Below are positions 34,172 to 43,393 of a stretch of DNA of 64,000 bases, piece after piece. The first letter of the stretch is position 1. Each line of letters begins with the position of its first letter. The notes under the pieces are model-generated. The model did not search any database and was not told the DNA's origin. It was given only the letters and a program-made list of their open reading frames with translations. Position numbers and translations under genes: made by a program. Source of the stretch: Intestinimonas butyriciproducens (GTDB lineage Bacteria; Bacillota; Clostridia; Oscillospirales; Butyricicoccaceae); NCBI RefSeq assembly GCF_016901775.1, contig NZ_JACJKW010000002.1, forward strand, positions 98,845-162,844, written 5' to 3'.

Positions 34172-36877
34172 ATGAAATGGATGAAAAGAAGTGTGATCCT
34201 GGTTTTGGCCATCCTGGCCGGGATTCTGTTTGCCCTGGAAAGCGGCAAGGTTCCCCAGCTATCCTGGGATGCCTATGCCATCGACGGCAAGGGCCAGCTC
34301 TCCCTGCTGAGGGAGGACGGCAAGATGTGGCGGGTTTCCTCTTCCGGGGAGCTGCTGGGAGAATATCAGCTGCCCCAGCAGGATGAAGAAGGCCGCTTTA
34401 TCCGCTATGGGGATATGGTGGCAGACGACAGCGGTACCCTGTATCTCGCAAGGGAGCACTATGAGGTGCTGGTGGATGGCGAGGGAAAGCGGCAGGAAGT
34501 GATTTCTCTGGAAGAGGTGGTTTCCTGGGGAAGCGACGGAACCATCCAGGCGGCAGTGGTGACGGTGGACAAAACCGCCCTTTCCGGCCTGAGCACCCAG
34601 AGTTATTTCCGCAAACTCCAGATGCAGGGGGACACCCTTCTGGCCATCTGCGAAGATCAGGGCCGCTATGACATCCTGAAAGTCCAGCCCTATGGGGATG
34701 CATCCCCGGAGACCCTGTCCAGCTTCTTTTTGGAGACAACAGAAGAAGGGGACGAGGAGCAGGCTTTGGTGCCGGAGGACTTTGCCGCCCTTTCCGACGG
34801 TACGCTGATCTACTCCGCCCAGGGGGGCGGGCTTTATGCCATCGGTCCTGAGGAAGAAGAACCCCGGGTGTTGGCGGAAAGCACTCTTTTGGCCGGTCAG
34901 GTATCGGCCGATGAGGAGGACCTGGTTTACTATGTCAGCCGCAGCACCGGTGCTCTCTATCAGCTGGACCCGCAATCCCTCACAGCACAGCGGCTTTACA
35001 GCGGTGAGGACACGGTGAATGCCCGGCTGGACATCGCCTTTGATCAGCTCCAGGAAGCCCGGTATGTGGGAGCAGGGGATTTCTGCGGCGTCACCATCGA
35101 CGGAAAAGACCCAGTGTGGCTGCGTTTCGGCAAAGAAGCGGTGGCGGTGGAGGGTATCCATGAGGGCTGGGATCTGCTGCGGGTTGGAAAGACCCTGCTG
35201 TGCGCACTGGCCGCCGGGGCCTTGGCCGCGGCAATCTGGTGGAGCGTTTTCCGGCTGCTGGGAGCCTCCCGGCTGGTCAGCCGGATTTTGCTTCAGTTCC
35301 TTCCGGCGCTGGTGCTGGTCACCGCCCTGCTTTTGGGCGGGATGCTCACCCTTTACCGGCAGCAATGCCGGGAAAACCTGCAAAACAGTCTGGGGACGGC
35401 GGCCCGCTTTGCCGTTCAGAGCCTGGAGGGGCAGGAACCGGAGGCTTTGCCCTCCCGCTTGAATGGGGTTCAAAGAGCTTCTTTGGAAGAAAGTCTGGAA
35501 GAGGCATTCCAGGGAGCACAAATTGTTTCCGGCCTCCAAAATATGGGCCTGCGGCTTTACGGCCAGGAGGACGGCAGTTTCTACGGCCTGTTTTCCTTGG
35601 GCACAGAGGGCTTTTCCTCAGCCAGTTACCTGGCTCCGCTGAACAGGGAACTGACCGGACCGGATCTGGAGCAGGTGGAAAAGCTGGCGGAACAGGACGG
35701 CGGCTCTGTGGAAACCACTCAGGGCACCCAAAACTATGAAAGCTATGTTGTCCCCTTGCGGGGAGAGGACGGAGCGGTCTGGGGTCTGGTGGAGACCCGG
35801 GCGGAAAAGGATTCCGCACTTCCTCTGTGGGCCAGAAGCAATCTGCCGGCCGTTCTCGTGCTGGCCGGCGCCGTGCTCTGCTGCCTGCTGTGGCTGCTGG
35901 CGGTGCTCATCGGGGCTTTCCGGCCCCTCAAGGAGCTGAGCCGGTGCATCGCCGCCATCGGCGGGGGAAACTGGCGGGTCAAGGCCAAAATCACCTCCCG
36001 GGATGAGCTGGCCCAGATCGGCATCAGCTTCAACCAGATGACCGAAAAACTGAGCCAGTACATTTCCAATATGGTGCTGCTCAACAACGAATACATCAAA
36101 TTCACCCCTCGGGAGCTGTTCCAGCTGCTGGGCAAGACCAAGGTTACCGATTTGCAGCTGCGGGACCAGCAGGTGCAGGACATGAGCCTTCTTTATGTCA
36201 CCTTCGGCACACCGGGGGAGCAGATGGGCAATGAGGATTACTTTGCCCTGATGAACGAAAATTACGACCGGATCTTTGATGTGGTGGACATCAACCACGG
36301 CATCATCCAGCGGTTTGATGGGGCGGGCATGCTGGCCTTGTTCCCAGGCCAGACGCGGGACGCTTTGAACACCGCCATTTCCCTCAAGGAGATCATGGCC
36401 CGGGAGGAGCGGCCGGTGGAGCTGAAGATCCTCATTTCCCGGGACAGGACCCTGGTGGGTGTGGCCGGCAACCAGAAGCGCCAGACCATTACCGCCATTT
36501 CCAAAACCATTATGGATATCTACGCCCTCAACAGCCTGATGGACGAGATCGGCACCCGGTATATCATCACCCGCCGGGGCGTGGAGGGCATCGGAGAAGA
36601 TTCCTATTTCAGCTGCCGGGAGATCGGCGCCGGAGACTGGGGACGGGAGAGCCTGTATGAGTTCCTGGACGGCATGGATACCTATGAAAAGAAACTCCAC
36701 CTCATCACGAGAGAAGAGTTTGAAAAAGGTATCCACGATTACCAGCAGAAGCGGTATTTTGAAGCACGGAAACACTTTGCCAGTGTTTTGCAGACAAACC
36801 AGCGGGATCAGGTGGCCATGTATTACCTGATGCTTTGCGACACCCACAGCCAGGAGGGCACGGCCCGACAGAACTGA
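34172..36877 (+). CDS. Multi-domain membrane receptor with HAMP and inactive class III cyclase domain
   Basis: A 901-aa protein with one N-terminal helix, a propeller-like extracytoplasmic domain (about 25-340), two TM helices (about 345-370, 382-405), a Cache-like extracytoplasmic domain (about 405-550), a TM helix, HAMP (about 580-630), a class III cyclase-like domain (about 660-830) and a TPR-like tail. The cyclase fold is clear from RFDGAGMLALFPGQTRDALN and ISRDRTLVGVAGNQKRQTIT. However, both metal Asp (in the VTFGT and GAG segments) and the catalytic Asn/Arg (TIMDIYAL region) are replaced, so it should not make cAMP. Likely a signal transducer acting by binding. Confidence 0.8.
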   Translation: MKWMKRSVILVLAILAGILFALESGKVPQLSWDAYAIDGKGQLSLLREDGKMWRVSSSGELLGEYQLPQQDEEGRFIRYGDMVADDSGTLYLAREHYEVLVDGEGKRQEVISLEEVVSWGSDGTIQAAVVTVDKTALSGLSTQSYFRKLQMQGDTLLAICEDQGRYDILKVQPYGDASPETLSSFFLETTEEGDEEQALVPEDFAALSDGTLIYSAQGGGLYAIGPEEEEPRVLAESTLLAGQVSADEEDLVYYVSRSTGALYQLDPQSLTAQRLYSGEDTVNARLDIAFDQLQEARYVGAGDFCGVTIDGKDPVWLRFGKEAVAVEGIHEGWDLLRVGKTLLCALAAGALAAAIWWSVFRLLGASRLVSRILLQFLPALVLVTALLLGGMLTLYRQQCRENLQNSLGTAARFAVQSLEGQEPEALPSRLNGVQRASLEESLEEAFQGAQIVSGLQNMGLRLYGQEDGSFYGLFSLGTEGFSSASYLAPLNRELTGPDLEQVEKLAEQDGGSVETTQGTQNYESYVVPLRGEDGAVWGLVETRAEKDSALPLWARSNLPAVLVLAGAVLCCLLWLLAVLIGAFRPLKELSRCIAAIGGGNWRVKAKITSRDELAQIGISFNQMTEKLSQYISNMVLLNNEYIKFTPRELFQLLGKTKVTDLQLRDQQVQDMSLLYVTFGTPGEQMGNEDYFALMNENYDRIFDVVDINHGIIQRFDGAGMLALFPGQTRDALNTAISLKEIMAREERPVELKILISRDRTLVGVAGNQKRQTITAISKTIMDIYALNSLMDEIGTRYIITRRGVEGIGEDSYFSCREIGAGDWGRESLYEFLDGMDTYEKKLHLITREEFEKGIHDYQQKRYFEARKHFASVLQTNQRDQVAMYYLMLCDTHSQEGTARQN

Positions 36878-36906
36878 TCCGGGTGTGATACAAGAGGAGA
36901 CGGCAG

Positions 36907-38316
36907 ATGAACTTCAACCTTTTCAGCCAAATATCCAAGATCGTGGGCCGGCAGATCAACAATATCTCCAAAAAGATCACCCGGCTTCTCAAGCTGGCCT
37001 CAAAGCCCATGGTCTATCTCAATACCTATGTGCGCGCCCAGGTGAAGGCCATGACCCGCCCGCCGGCCAGCAAAGCCGACTATGTGCGTTTTGGCAGCAT
37101 CTACCTCTCCAAACGGTTTTTGGGGCTGAGCGTCACAGGGATCGTGGCCGTCTGCACGGTGTTTTCTGCCTTTGTGTATCCCTGGATGGAAGGGCGGCTG
37201 TGGACTCCCACCATGACGCTGAACAGCGGCAAAATGGCCGGTTATACCGGCAAGGCCAAAATCGAAAACCAGGTGGGTCAGCTGATCTATCTGGGAGATG
37301 TGGAGCAGGGCCAGCTCACCGGCTACGCCCTCCAGTATGACAACCAAGGCCAGCTGGTCTATGAAGGGGATTTCCAGTCGGGGGCCTATGAAGGCTCCGG
37401 CAAGCTCTATGCGGACGGCGTCCTCCGCTATGAAGGGGGCTTTGCCCAAAACCTCTATGAAGGGGAAGGGCGGCTGTATGACGAGGCGGGAAACCTGATC
37501 TATCAGGGGGATTTTCTTCAGGGCCTTTTTGAAGGCACCGGCATGGAGTACAGCCCGGAAACCCATAAAATGGTCTATCAGGGGGACTTTGCCGGCGGAG
37601 TCCGGGAGGGCAACGGCGTCCTCTATGAAGAAGACGGAGAGACGATAGCCTACCGGGGCCAGTTTGCCGCCGGGGTCTTTGAGGGCCAGGGCAGCGCCTA
37701 TGTAGGGGGCGTGCTGGTCTACCAGGGGAATTTCTCCCAGGGGCTTTACGAGGGAGAAGGCACCTTGTATGACGAAAAGGGCAGCATCCTTTACCAGGGT
37801 CAGTTCGTCCAGGGCTCCCGCCAGGGGGCAGGCACCGTTTATGACCAGGTGGGTTCTGCGGTGTACTCCGGGGAGTTTGTGGACGACGGGGTCAACTATA
37901 TGAGCTACCTGGGCAAAGGGACCGAAGAGATCACCGCCGCCTTTGGGGCGCCGGGGTATCAGACCCAGGCCGGAGGATATACTTTGCTGTCTTATCTGAA
38001 TCTGGAGGCCAGTTTCCTCTGCGCCGACGGCGGAGACGGCACATTGGTCTGCCGTTTCGTGCTCATGGACGCAAACCAGGGATTTTTGGGCATCACCCCG
38101 GCTTCCACCGAAGAAGAGCTGGAAAGCCTGCTGGGGACACGGTTTACCACCCTGACGGGGAACCTGACCCAAGAGCGCATCCAGGCCGTATCCCAGCTGT
38201 CCCTTTCTGTGCCGGAGAAGGGACGGGTGGACAAATACCTGATGAGCAATTATTACATCAAAGTGTACTATAACGCCCAGGATCAGATTGCCGCTGTGGA
38301 ATGCGGCGGCTATTAA
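36907..38316 (+). CDS. Membrane protein with MORN repeats
   Basis: A 469-aa protein. A basic cytoplasmic segment of about 70 residues precedes one TM helix (about 76-96, GLSVTGIVAVCTVFSAF). Eight or nine MORN-like repeats follow from about 118 to 330, each a variant of LVYEGDFQSGAYEGSGKLY (others read LIYQGDFLQGLFEGTG and LVYQGNFSQGLYEGEG). A mixed domain forms the last 120 residues. MORN repeats make elongated beta scaffolds that bind lipids or proteins. The expected topology puts the repeats outside the membrane. It lies in the same operon, 30 bases after the receptor gene. Confidence 0.88.
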   Translation: MNFNLFSQISKIVGRQINNISKKITRLLKLASKPMVYLNTYVRAQVKAMTRPPASKADYVRFGSIYLSKRFLGLSVTGIVAVCTVFSAFVYPWMEGRLWTPTMTLNSGKMAGYTGKAKIENQVGQLIYLGDVEQGQLTGYALQYDNQGQLVYEGDFQSGAYEGSGKLYADGVLRYEGGFAQNLYEGEGRLYDEAGNLIYQGDFLQGLFEGTGMEYSPETHKMVYQGDFAGGVREGNGVLYEEDGETIAYRGQFAAGVFEGQGSAYVGGVLVYQGNFSQGLYEGEGTLYDEKGSILYQGQFVQGSRQGAGTVYDQVGSAVYSGEFVDDGVNYMSYLGKGTEEITAAFGAPGYQTQAGGYTLLSYLNLEASFLCADGGDGTLVCRFVLMDANQGFLGITPASTEEELESLLGTRFTTLTGNLTQERIQAVSQLSLSVPEKGRVDKYLMSNYYIKVYYNAQDQIAAVECGGY

Positions 38317-38329
38317 AGGAGGCGGGAAG

Positions 38330-39481
38330 ATGAACAGAAAAAAAGCACAGGGGCTTTTGGCCCGATGTGGCAGTCTGCTTCTTTCGGCGGCGCTGCTCAG
38401 TGGGCTGCTGTTTCCCCCTCTGGTCTTTGCGTTGGAAGGAGAGGAAACGGCTGCGGAGACAGAGCCAAGCGCCCAGGAGGACCTGACCGGGGACCCTGCA
38501 TCCTCTCAGGAGCCGGAGCCCACTTTGGAAGAGCTGCGGGATGAACTGCTGGCCATCATGGGCGAGGCGGAAAACCGGGAAAGCGTCAAAACCTCCATCG
38601 ACCGGCTCATTGCCCTGGGCGATCCGGAGGGCACGCTGCGCACCTATCTGGAACAGACCATCCGCCTGTATCAGCTGCAAAGCGAGCAGCAGGAGCTGGA
38701 AAGCTCTCTCACCCAGCTGGAAGGAATGAACGAAGGCCTCAGCGCCCTGGGAGAAGCGGTGGACAGCGGCATGAATCCGGATGAAGTCCTCCGCCGTCTG
38801 GAAAGCGAGGTGGACGCCGGGGCGGCCCAGATGCTGAAAGACCTGGGGTATGACGGCACCGGAGAGCTGTTTGAGCTGGCCAATGCCGCTATTACCTACC
38901 TGGACGAGGGGAAGGCCGGGGCCCAGAGCGGTCACATGGCGGCCATCCTTCTGTACCAGGGGTTGATCGATGGGGAATTTCTGGAGGAAGAGGGCGCGGA
39001 ACAGGCCCAGAAGGCCATTTCTTCCCATGCATCCTCCATCGCCGGAAGCTACCAGGGGCTTTCTTCCCAGAGCCGGGAAAGTCTGCAAACTCAGTCCCGG
39101 GCCATTGCCCAGAAGACCAATCTGGCCCAGGCCATGGACCCGGGAGCACTGGTGGTGGCCGGGGGAACACTGGCTTTGACAAAGCCGGTATTCACCTATA
39201 ACGGCTGTATTATGGTCTCTTTGACAGACGCCGCCTCTTTCCTGGAAGGACGGGTGGTGAAAATGGCCGACGGCTGCACTTTGGCCATCCAGAGTCCCTA
39301 TGGGGTGCTGGAAGTAACCCTGGGGCTGGGGGATGCCTATTGGAACGACCGGCTTTTGAAGCTGGAAGTGCCGGCCATCCTCTTTGACAATGAGCAGTAC
39401 ATCCCTTTGGATGGGCTGCTATTTTGCCGGGGCATGACCCGGATGCAGGTGGGTTCTGTTCAGTTGATCTACGCAGCCTAG
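38330..39481 (+). CDS. Secreted helical protein with copper-amine-oxidase-N-like C-terminal domain
   Basis: A 383-aa exported protein. The signal peptide covers about residues 1-34 (hydrophobic core LLLSAALLSGLLFPPLVFA, cut near ALEG). An acidic, strongly helical region runs to about 265, including a probable coiled coil (LEQTIRLYQLQSEQQELESS). The last 100 residues (PVFTYNGCIMVSLTDAASFL and onward to MQVGS) match the copper amine oxidase N-terminal-like domain found in many Clostridia wall proteins; no copper role is implied. ATG 38330 with AGGAGG seven bases upstream is preferred over a start at 38288. It is the fourth and last gene of the envelope block. Confidence 0.82.
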   Translation: MNRKKAQGLLARCGSLLLSAALLSGLLFPPLVFALEGEETAAETEPSAQEDLTGDPASSQEPEPTLEELRDELLAIMGEAENRESVKTSIDRLIALGDPEGTLRTYLEQTIRLYQLQSEQQELESSLTQLEGMNEGLSALGEAVDSGMNPDEVLRRLESEVDAGAAQMLKDLGYDGTGELFELANAAITYLDEGKAGAQSGHMAAILLYQGLIDGEFLEEEGAEQAQKAISSHASSIAGSYQGLSSQSRESLQTQSRAIAQKTNLAQAMDPGALVVAGGTLALTKPVFTYNGCIMVSLTDAASFLEGRVVKMADGCTLAIQSPYGVLEVTLGLGDAYWNDRLLKLEVPAILFDNEQYIPLDGLLFCRGMTRMQVGSVQLIYAA

Positions 39482-39506
39482 TGAATCGAGGGAAAGGAAG
39501 AAACAC

Positions 39507-40094
39507 ATGGCGAAATATTCGGTGATCTCCGATGTGAGCCGCACCATTGTGGAGCTGCTTCAGGCTGAGCTGGTGCCCGAGCTGGTGCAGCAGCGGGAGC
39601 AGATCGGAGTGTGCGACCCCCACGACCGGGGAAATTTTGTGGTGGGAGTCCATTTGTATGACATTTCGGAATCGGGGGAGGCCCGGGGCGTGGGGCCGGT
39701 GATGCGCCCCGACGGCACCATGACCAATCCTCCGGTGTCCCTCAATCTGTCCATGATGATCTCGGTGGCCAGCAAGGCGGAAAAAGAGACCCGCACCATG
39801 GATGAGCAGATGATCATGGGTCGCGTAATCCAGGTGCTGGAAGACAACAAACGCCTGCCGGAAGAGTATATGCCCCCGGCACTCCGGGCCGCCGGAGAGG
39901 CCATCCGCATCAGCAATGTGCCCATGCAGCTGGAGGAAAAGACCAAGATCTGGACCATGTTCAATGAATCCTACAAGCTGAGTGTCTTTTACAAAGTGGG
40001 CCCGGTGCAGCTGGAATCGGCTGTGACCACCATGCCCGCGCCCAGGGTACGGGAAGTGCGTCTGGGCACCCGACAGAAGGAGGAGAGGAAATGA
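39507..40094 (+). CDS. DUF4255 tail terminator/cap protein (Pvc16/Afp16-like)
   Basis: A 195-aa protein of the DUF4255 (Pvc16 N-terminal) family that caps tube and sheath at the end away from the baseplate. The conserved start SVISDVSRTIVELLQAEL, the VGVHLYDISE strand and NLSMMISVASK block are present. The stop overlaps the next start by four bases (ATGA), so the pair is translationally coupled. GGAAAGGAAG precedes the ATG. Confidence 0.93.
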   Translation: MAKYSVISDVSRTIVELLQAELVPELVQQREQIGVCDPHDRGNFVVGVHLYDISESGEARGVGPVMRPDGTMTNPPVSLNLSMMISVASKAEKETRTMDEQMIMGRVIQVLEDNKRLPEEYMPPALRAAGEAIRISNVPMQLEEKTKIWTMFNESYKLSVFYKVGPVQLESAVTTMPAPRVREVRLGTRQKEERK

Positions 40095-40840
40095 GAACCA
40101 TCGCCCGGCTGTCGGCCGCCTTTCAACTGGTGGACGGTTACAGCAAAGAGGGAGTGAAAGGGGCTTCCTTTTTGGTGGATGGAGCCCCGGTTCCCTTTGT
40201 GGCCAAGCCCGATGGCACCTATGTGTTCTCCAACCTGCCCATTCTGCCCCACACCTATCAGATCAATGTGCCCGGGTATCTGCCGGTGCAGCGCACCCTT
40301 CCGGCCCGGCCGGAATTTTTCCCCGAAGTGGTTATTTTGCAGTACAGCCCGGAAGGGCCTTTGCTGCAAAGAATCGCCTGTTTTCATCTGCGGTTTCTGG
40401 TGGAAGAAGAGCCGGTGCAGCAGGAAACCGTGGAAGTGATGCTGGGCAATCCCGCAGGCGGCCTGCGGCTTTTGGAAAAGGCCCCTCGGGGAGCCTGGCA
40501 GGTGAAGGTGGCCGCCAAAGGGAAAGGACTGCTGTTTCAGCATTACCGGGGAAAGAAGACCGGAGAAGAAGTGCTGTTCACCGGTTACGACGAAGGAGAA
40601 GGGCTTTTTCAGCTGTGGAAGCCTTTGGAGCAGGAGCTGGACAAGGGCGAGCTGCTCTGCCCTTTGTGGCATCTCCGGACCGATGGGGATGGGAAGGCTA
40701 TTTTGCCGGCCATCGGAGCCTTTCTTCCCAAGGAGGATGGGGAGCTCCACTTTGCGCTGGGAAACAGGAAAGCCACACTGCAAACGGCAGCCCCGTCTCC
40801 CAGCCTGTCCTGCATCATCCAGTTGAAGGAGGAAGAGTAG
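40091..40840 (+). CDS. Carboxypeptidase-regulatory-like beta-sandwich protein of the CIS
   Basis: A 249-aa protein. Residues of about 5-75 resemble a carboxypeptidase regulatory-like (Ig-type) domain: FQLVDGYSKEGVKGASFLVDG and then DGTYVFSNLPILPHTYQI. The remainder is beta-rich with TDGDGKAILPAIGAFLP near the end. Proteins of this type are encoded beside DUF4255 genes in several injection loci, sometimes fused to them. It overlaps the cap gene by four bases, so a role at the cap end is plausible (inference). No catalytic residues are apparent. Confidence 0.75.
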   Translation: MRTIARLSAAFQLVDGYSKEGVKGASFLVDGAPVPFVAKPDGTYVFSNLPILPHTYQINVPGYLPVQRTLPARPEFFPEVVILQYSPEGPLLQRIACFHLRFLVEEEPVQQETVEVMLGNPAGGLRLLEKAPRGAWQVKVAAKGKGLLFQHYRGKKTGEEVLFTGYDEGEGLFQLWKPLEQELDKGELLCPLWHLRTDGDGKAILPAIGAFLPKEDGELHFALGNRKATLQTAAPSPSLSCIIQLKEEE

Positions 40841-40841
40841 C

Positions 40842-41231
40842 GTGGGAAATCAAGTGTGTATGGGCGCCATGTGCCAGTGTTCCTTCGGCACGGCTCCTTC
40901 CAGTCTGGTGGTCACACCGGAAAACAAGACCCTGACTTCCAATATGCCGGCAGCCACCATCATGGACAATGTACCTATGAAGAACATCATGCCCTTTGGC
41001 ATGTGCACCTCCATGTCCAACCCCACGGTGGCCTCGGCCACAGCGGCAGCCATGGGCGTGCTCACCCCCATGCCCTGCGTGCCGGTGATCCCGGCCCCCT
41101 GGGCTCCGGGCTGTCCCACGGTGCTCATCGCCAACAAACCTGCTCTCAATGACTCCTCCAAGCTCACCTGTGCCTGGGGTGGCGTCATCAGCATCAATAT
41201 GCCGGGGCAGATGAAGCACCAGGTGCCCTGA
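40842..41231 (+). CDS. DUF4280 PAAR-like spike tip protein
   Basis: A 129-aa PAAR-like protein (DUF4280) starting GNQVCMGAMCQCSFGTAPS. It is rich in Met, Pro and Cys with many short turns, including MPFGMCTSMSNPTVASATAA and PWAPGCPTVLIANKPAL. Such proteins form a metal-stabilised cone that sharpens the spike. The start is GTG at 40842, one base after the previous stop, implying coupled translation. No toxin domain is fused. Confidence 0.92.
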   Translation: MGNQVCMGAMCQCSFGTAPSSLVVTPENKTLTSNMPAATIMDNVPMKNIMPFGMCTSMSNPTVASATAAAMGVLTPMPCVPVIPAPWAPGCPTVLIANKPALNDSSKLTCAWGGVISINMPGQMKHQVP

Positions 41232-41270
41232 TGGCAGAATCCCTGATTTTTCCCGAAAGGAGGCATGGTT

Positions 41271-43352
41271 ATGGAATCCCTTTTTCGCCGGTATTTTAAC
41301 CCGGACGATTTCGGTGCGCCCTATGAAGAGCCGGAAGAGCATCTGCTGGACCTGGTGTACTGGGTCCGGGAAGCGCTGGACGGCTGGAACAGGCTCTATG
41401 GGCAGAAAGAGAACCAGCCCATGCCGGAAGCGGGGCGGGAAAAATGGGTGCAGGATCTGGACAAAAGCCTGTTTCATATGGATGCCCGGGTTTCGGCCAG
41501 CGTGAAGCGGGGGGATTTTCTGGCCGTCCAGTATGTGCGGGAGCTGTTCCACTTGACCGATCTGGAAGTTTTCACTTTGATTCTTTATCTGCTGCCCCGC
41601 TACGACGAGAGCTTTGGCCCTCTGCTGGGAAAAGGGCGGGGAGAGGGAAGACAAACCGGCCCCAGCCTGGATATGGCTCTCAAACTGTTCCACCTGGCCC
41701 GAGGGCCGGAGGATGTACCGGGCTATCACCGGCAGCGGCATCAGCTGGAGAAAAAAGCCTTCTATGCTTTTTTGCAAAAGGACGGCACATTGGACAAACG
41801 CATGGCAGACTTTTTGCTCCAGAATGGCCGGGAGCCTTTGGAGAGGGAAGTGGCGGAAACCTTTCTTCCCCAGAATACGGAGGCCCTTTTGTGGGGCGAG
41901 GAAGAGGCCCGGCATCTGGCGGAGACCATCGCCGGAGACGGGGAGGAAAAAGAGCCTTTGTTCCTCTGTCTCCGCGGCCCCAGCGGCGTGGGTCGCACCA
42001 CCAGGGCCAAACGGGTGGCCCAGCTGCTGGGCATCCCGGCGGTGATCTTTTCCTGTGCTCCCTCTCCCCAGATGCGCAGGGAGGATTTCTTCGACGCTCT
42101 GCGCACCGCCGGACGGGAGACCATCCTGGTGCAGGGGATGCTGGTGCTGCGCCAGCTGGACGCCCTGCTGGAAGAGCCGGACACCGCCCGTCAGGTACTG
42201 GATATGGCGGGGATGTTCTCCGGTGCGGTGCTTCTTCTCTGCGGAGAGGAGGGAAACCTTCTGGAGCTGTCCCAGGGGCGGCGGTGGCTGGAAGTGCCCA
42301 TTGCCCTGCCGGACAAAAAGGCCAGCATCGCCCTGTGGCAAAGAGAGCTTTCTGCCTTGCCGCTGAAAGAGCCGGTGGACGGGGCGGAGATGGCCAACAA
42401 GTTCACCTTCACTCCGGCCCAGATCGTGGGCACCGGTCAGCGGGCAGCCGGGGAAGCCCGGCTTCACGGCCCTCTGGGGCGGCAGGATGTGACCCGGGCC
42501 GCCTATCATCAGGTGAGCCACAAGCTGGGAGAACACGCCACCCTGATCTATGCCCGCCATACCTGGGATCAGCTGGTGCTGGGGCAGCAGGAAAAGGAAA
42601 TGCTGCGCATGGCCTGCGACCAGGTGCGGTACCAGCATGTGGTCTATGACAAATGGGGCTTTGACAAGCGCCTGGCCTACGGCAAAGGGGTGAGTATGCT
42701 CTTTGCCGGACCGCCAGGCACCGGCAAGACCATGGCGGCCCAGGTGGTGGCCAGCGACTTGGGCATCGAGATGTACAAGGTGGATCTGTCCCAGGTGGTG
42801 AGCAAATACATCGGCGAGACCGAAAAGAACCTGAACCAGGTGTTTAGTGAAGCCAAGAAATCCAATGTGATTCTGTTTTTCGACGAGACCGACGCCATCC
42901 TGGGCAAGCGCACCGAGGTGAAGGATTCCCACGACAAAAACGCAAACCTGGAAACCGCCTACTTGCTTCAGAAAATGGAAGAATACGACGGCATCACCGT
43001 CATGACCACAAACTACAAGGAAAACATCGACAGCGCCTTTTTCCGGCGCATCAGCTATGTGATCCATTTTTCCTTCCCCGATGAAAAGGCCCGCCGGGCC
43101 ATCTGGAAGGGGATTTTCCCGAAGGAAACTCCTCTGGGAGAGGATGTGGATCTGGATTATCTGGCCCGGCAGTTTTCCATCACCGGCGGCAGCATCAAAA
43201 ACATCGCTCTGGTGGCCTCCTTTATGGCCGCCCGGAAGGATGTGCCGGTGGGGATGGAACACATTCTCAGGGCCACCCAATTTGAAATGGCCAAACAGGG
43301 AAAGATCATGCTGAGGGAGGATTATGGCGAATATGGCTATCTCCTGCCTTAG
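41271..43352 (+). CDS. AAA+ ATPase of the injection system (Afp15/Pvc15-like)
   Basis: A 693-aa protein with two P-loop modules. The first, near residue 235, reads RGPSGVGRTTRAKR, where the Walker A Lys is replaced by Arg, so it is probably inactive. The second, near residue 478, is intact: GPPGTGKTMAA, Walker B VILFFDETDAILGKR near 532, sensor MTTNYKENID and FFRRISYVIHFSFPDE. This architecture is that of Afp15/Pvc15, needed for particle assembly rather than sheath recycling. ATG 41271 is chosen because AAAGGAGG lies eight bases upstream; ATG 41265 is too close to it. Confidence 0.94.
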   Translation: MESLFRRYFNPDDFGAPYEEPEEHLLDLVYWVREALDGWNRLYGQKENQPMPEAGREKWVQDLDKSLFHMDARVSASVKRGDFLAVQYVRELFHLTDLEVFTLILYLLPRYDESFGPLLGKGRGEGRQTGPSLDMALKLFHLARGPEDVPGYHRQRHQLEKKAFYAFLQKDGTLDKRMADFLLQNGREPLEREVAETFLPQNTEALLWGEEEARHLAETIAGDGEEKEPLFLCLRGPSGVGRTTRAKRVAQLLGIPAVIFSCAPSPQMRREDFFDALRTAGRETILVQGMLVLRQLDALLEEPDTARQVLDMAGMFSGAVLLLCGEEGNLLELSQGRRWLEVPIALPDKKASIALWQRELSALPLKEPVDGAEMANKFTFTPAQIVGTGQRAAGEARLHGPLGRQDVTRAAYHQVSHKLGEHATLIYARHTWDQLVLGQQEKEMLRMACDQVRYQHVVYDKWGFDKRLAYGKGVSMLFAGPPGTGKTMAAQVVASDLGIEMYKVDLSQVVSKYIGETEKNLNQVFSEAKKSNVILFFDETDAILGKRTEVKDSHDKNANLETAYLLQKMEEYDGITVMTTNYKENIDSAFFRRISYVIHFSFPDEKARRAIWKGIFPKETPLGEDVDLDYLARQFSITGGSIKNIALVASFMAARKDVPVGMEHILRATQFEMAKQGKIMLREDYGEYGYLLP

Positions 43353-43393
43353 AGCGATGCACAGATAAAAAGCACCTGAAAGGAGCACCTTCT

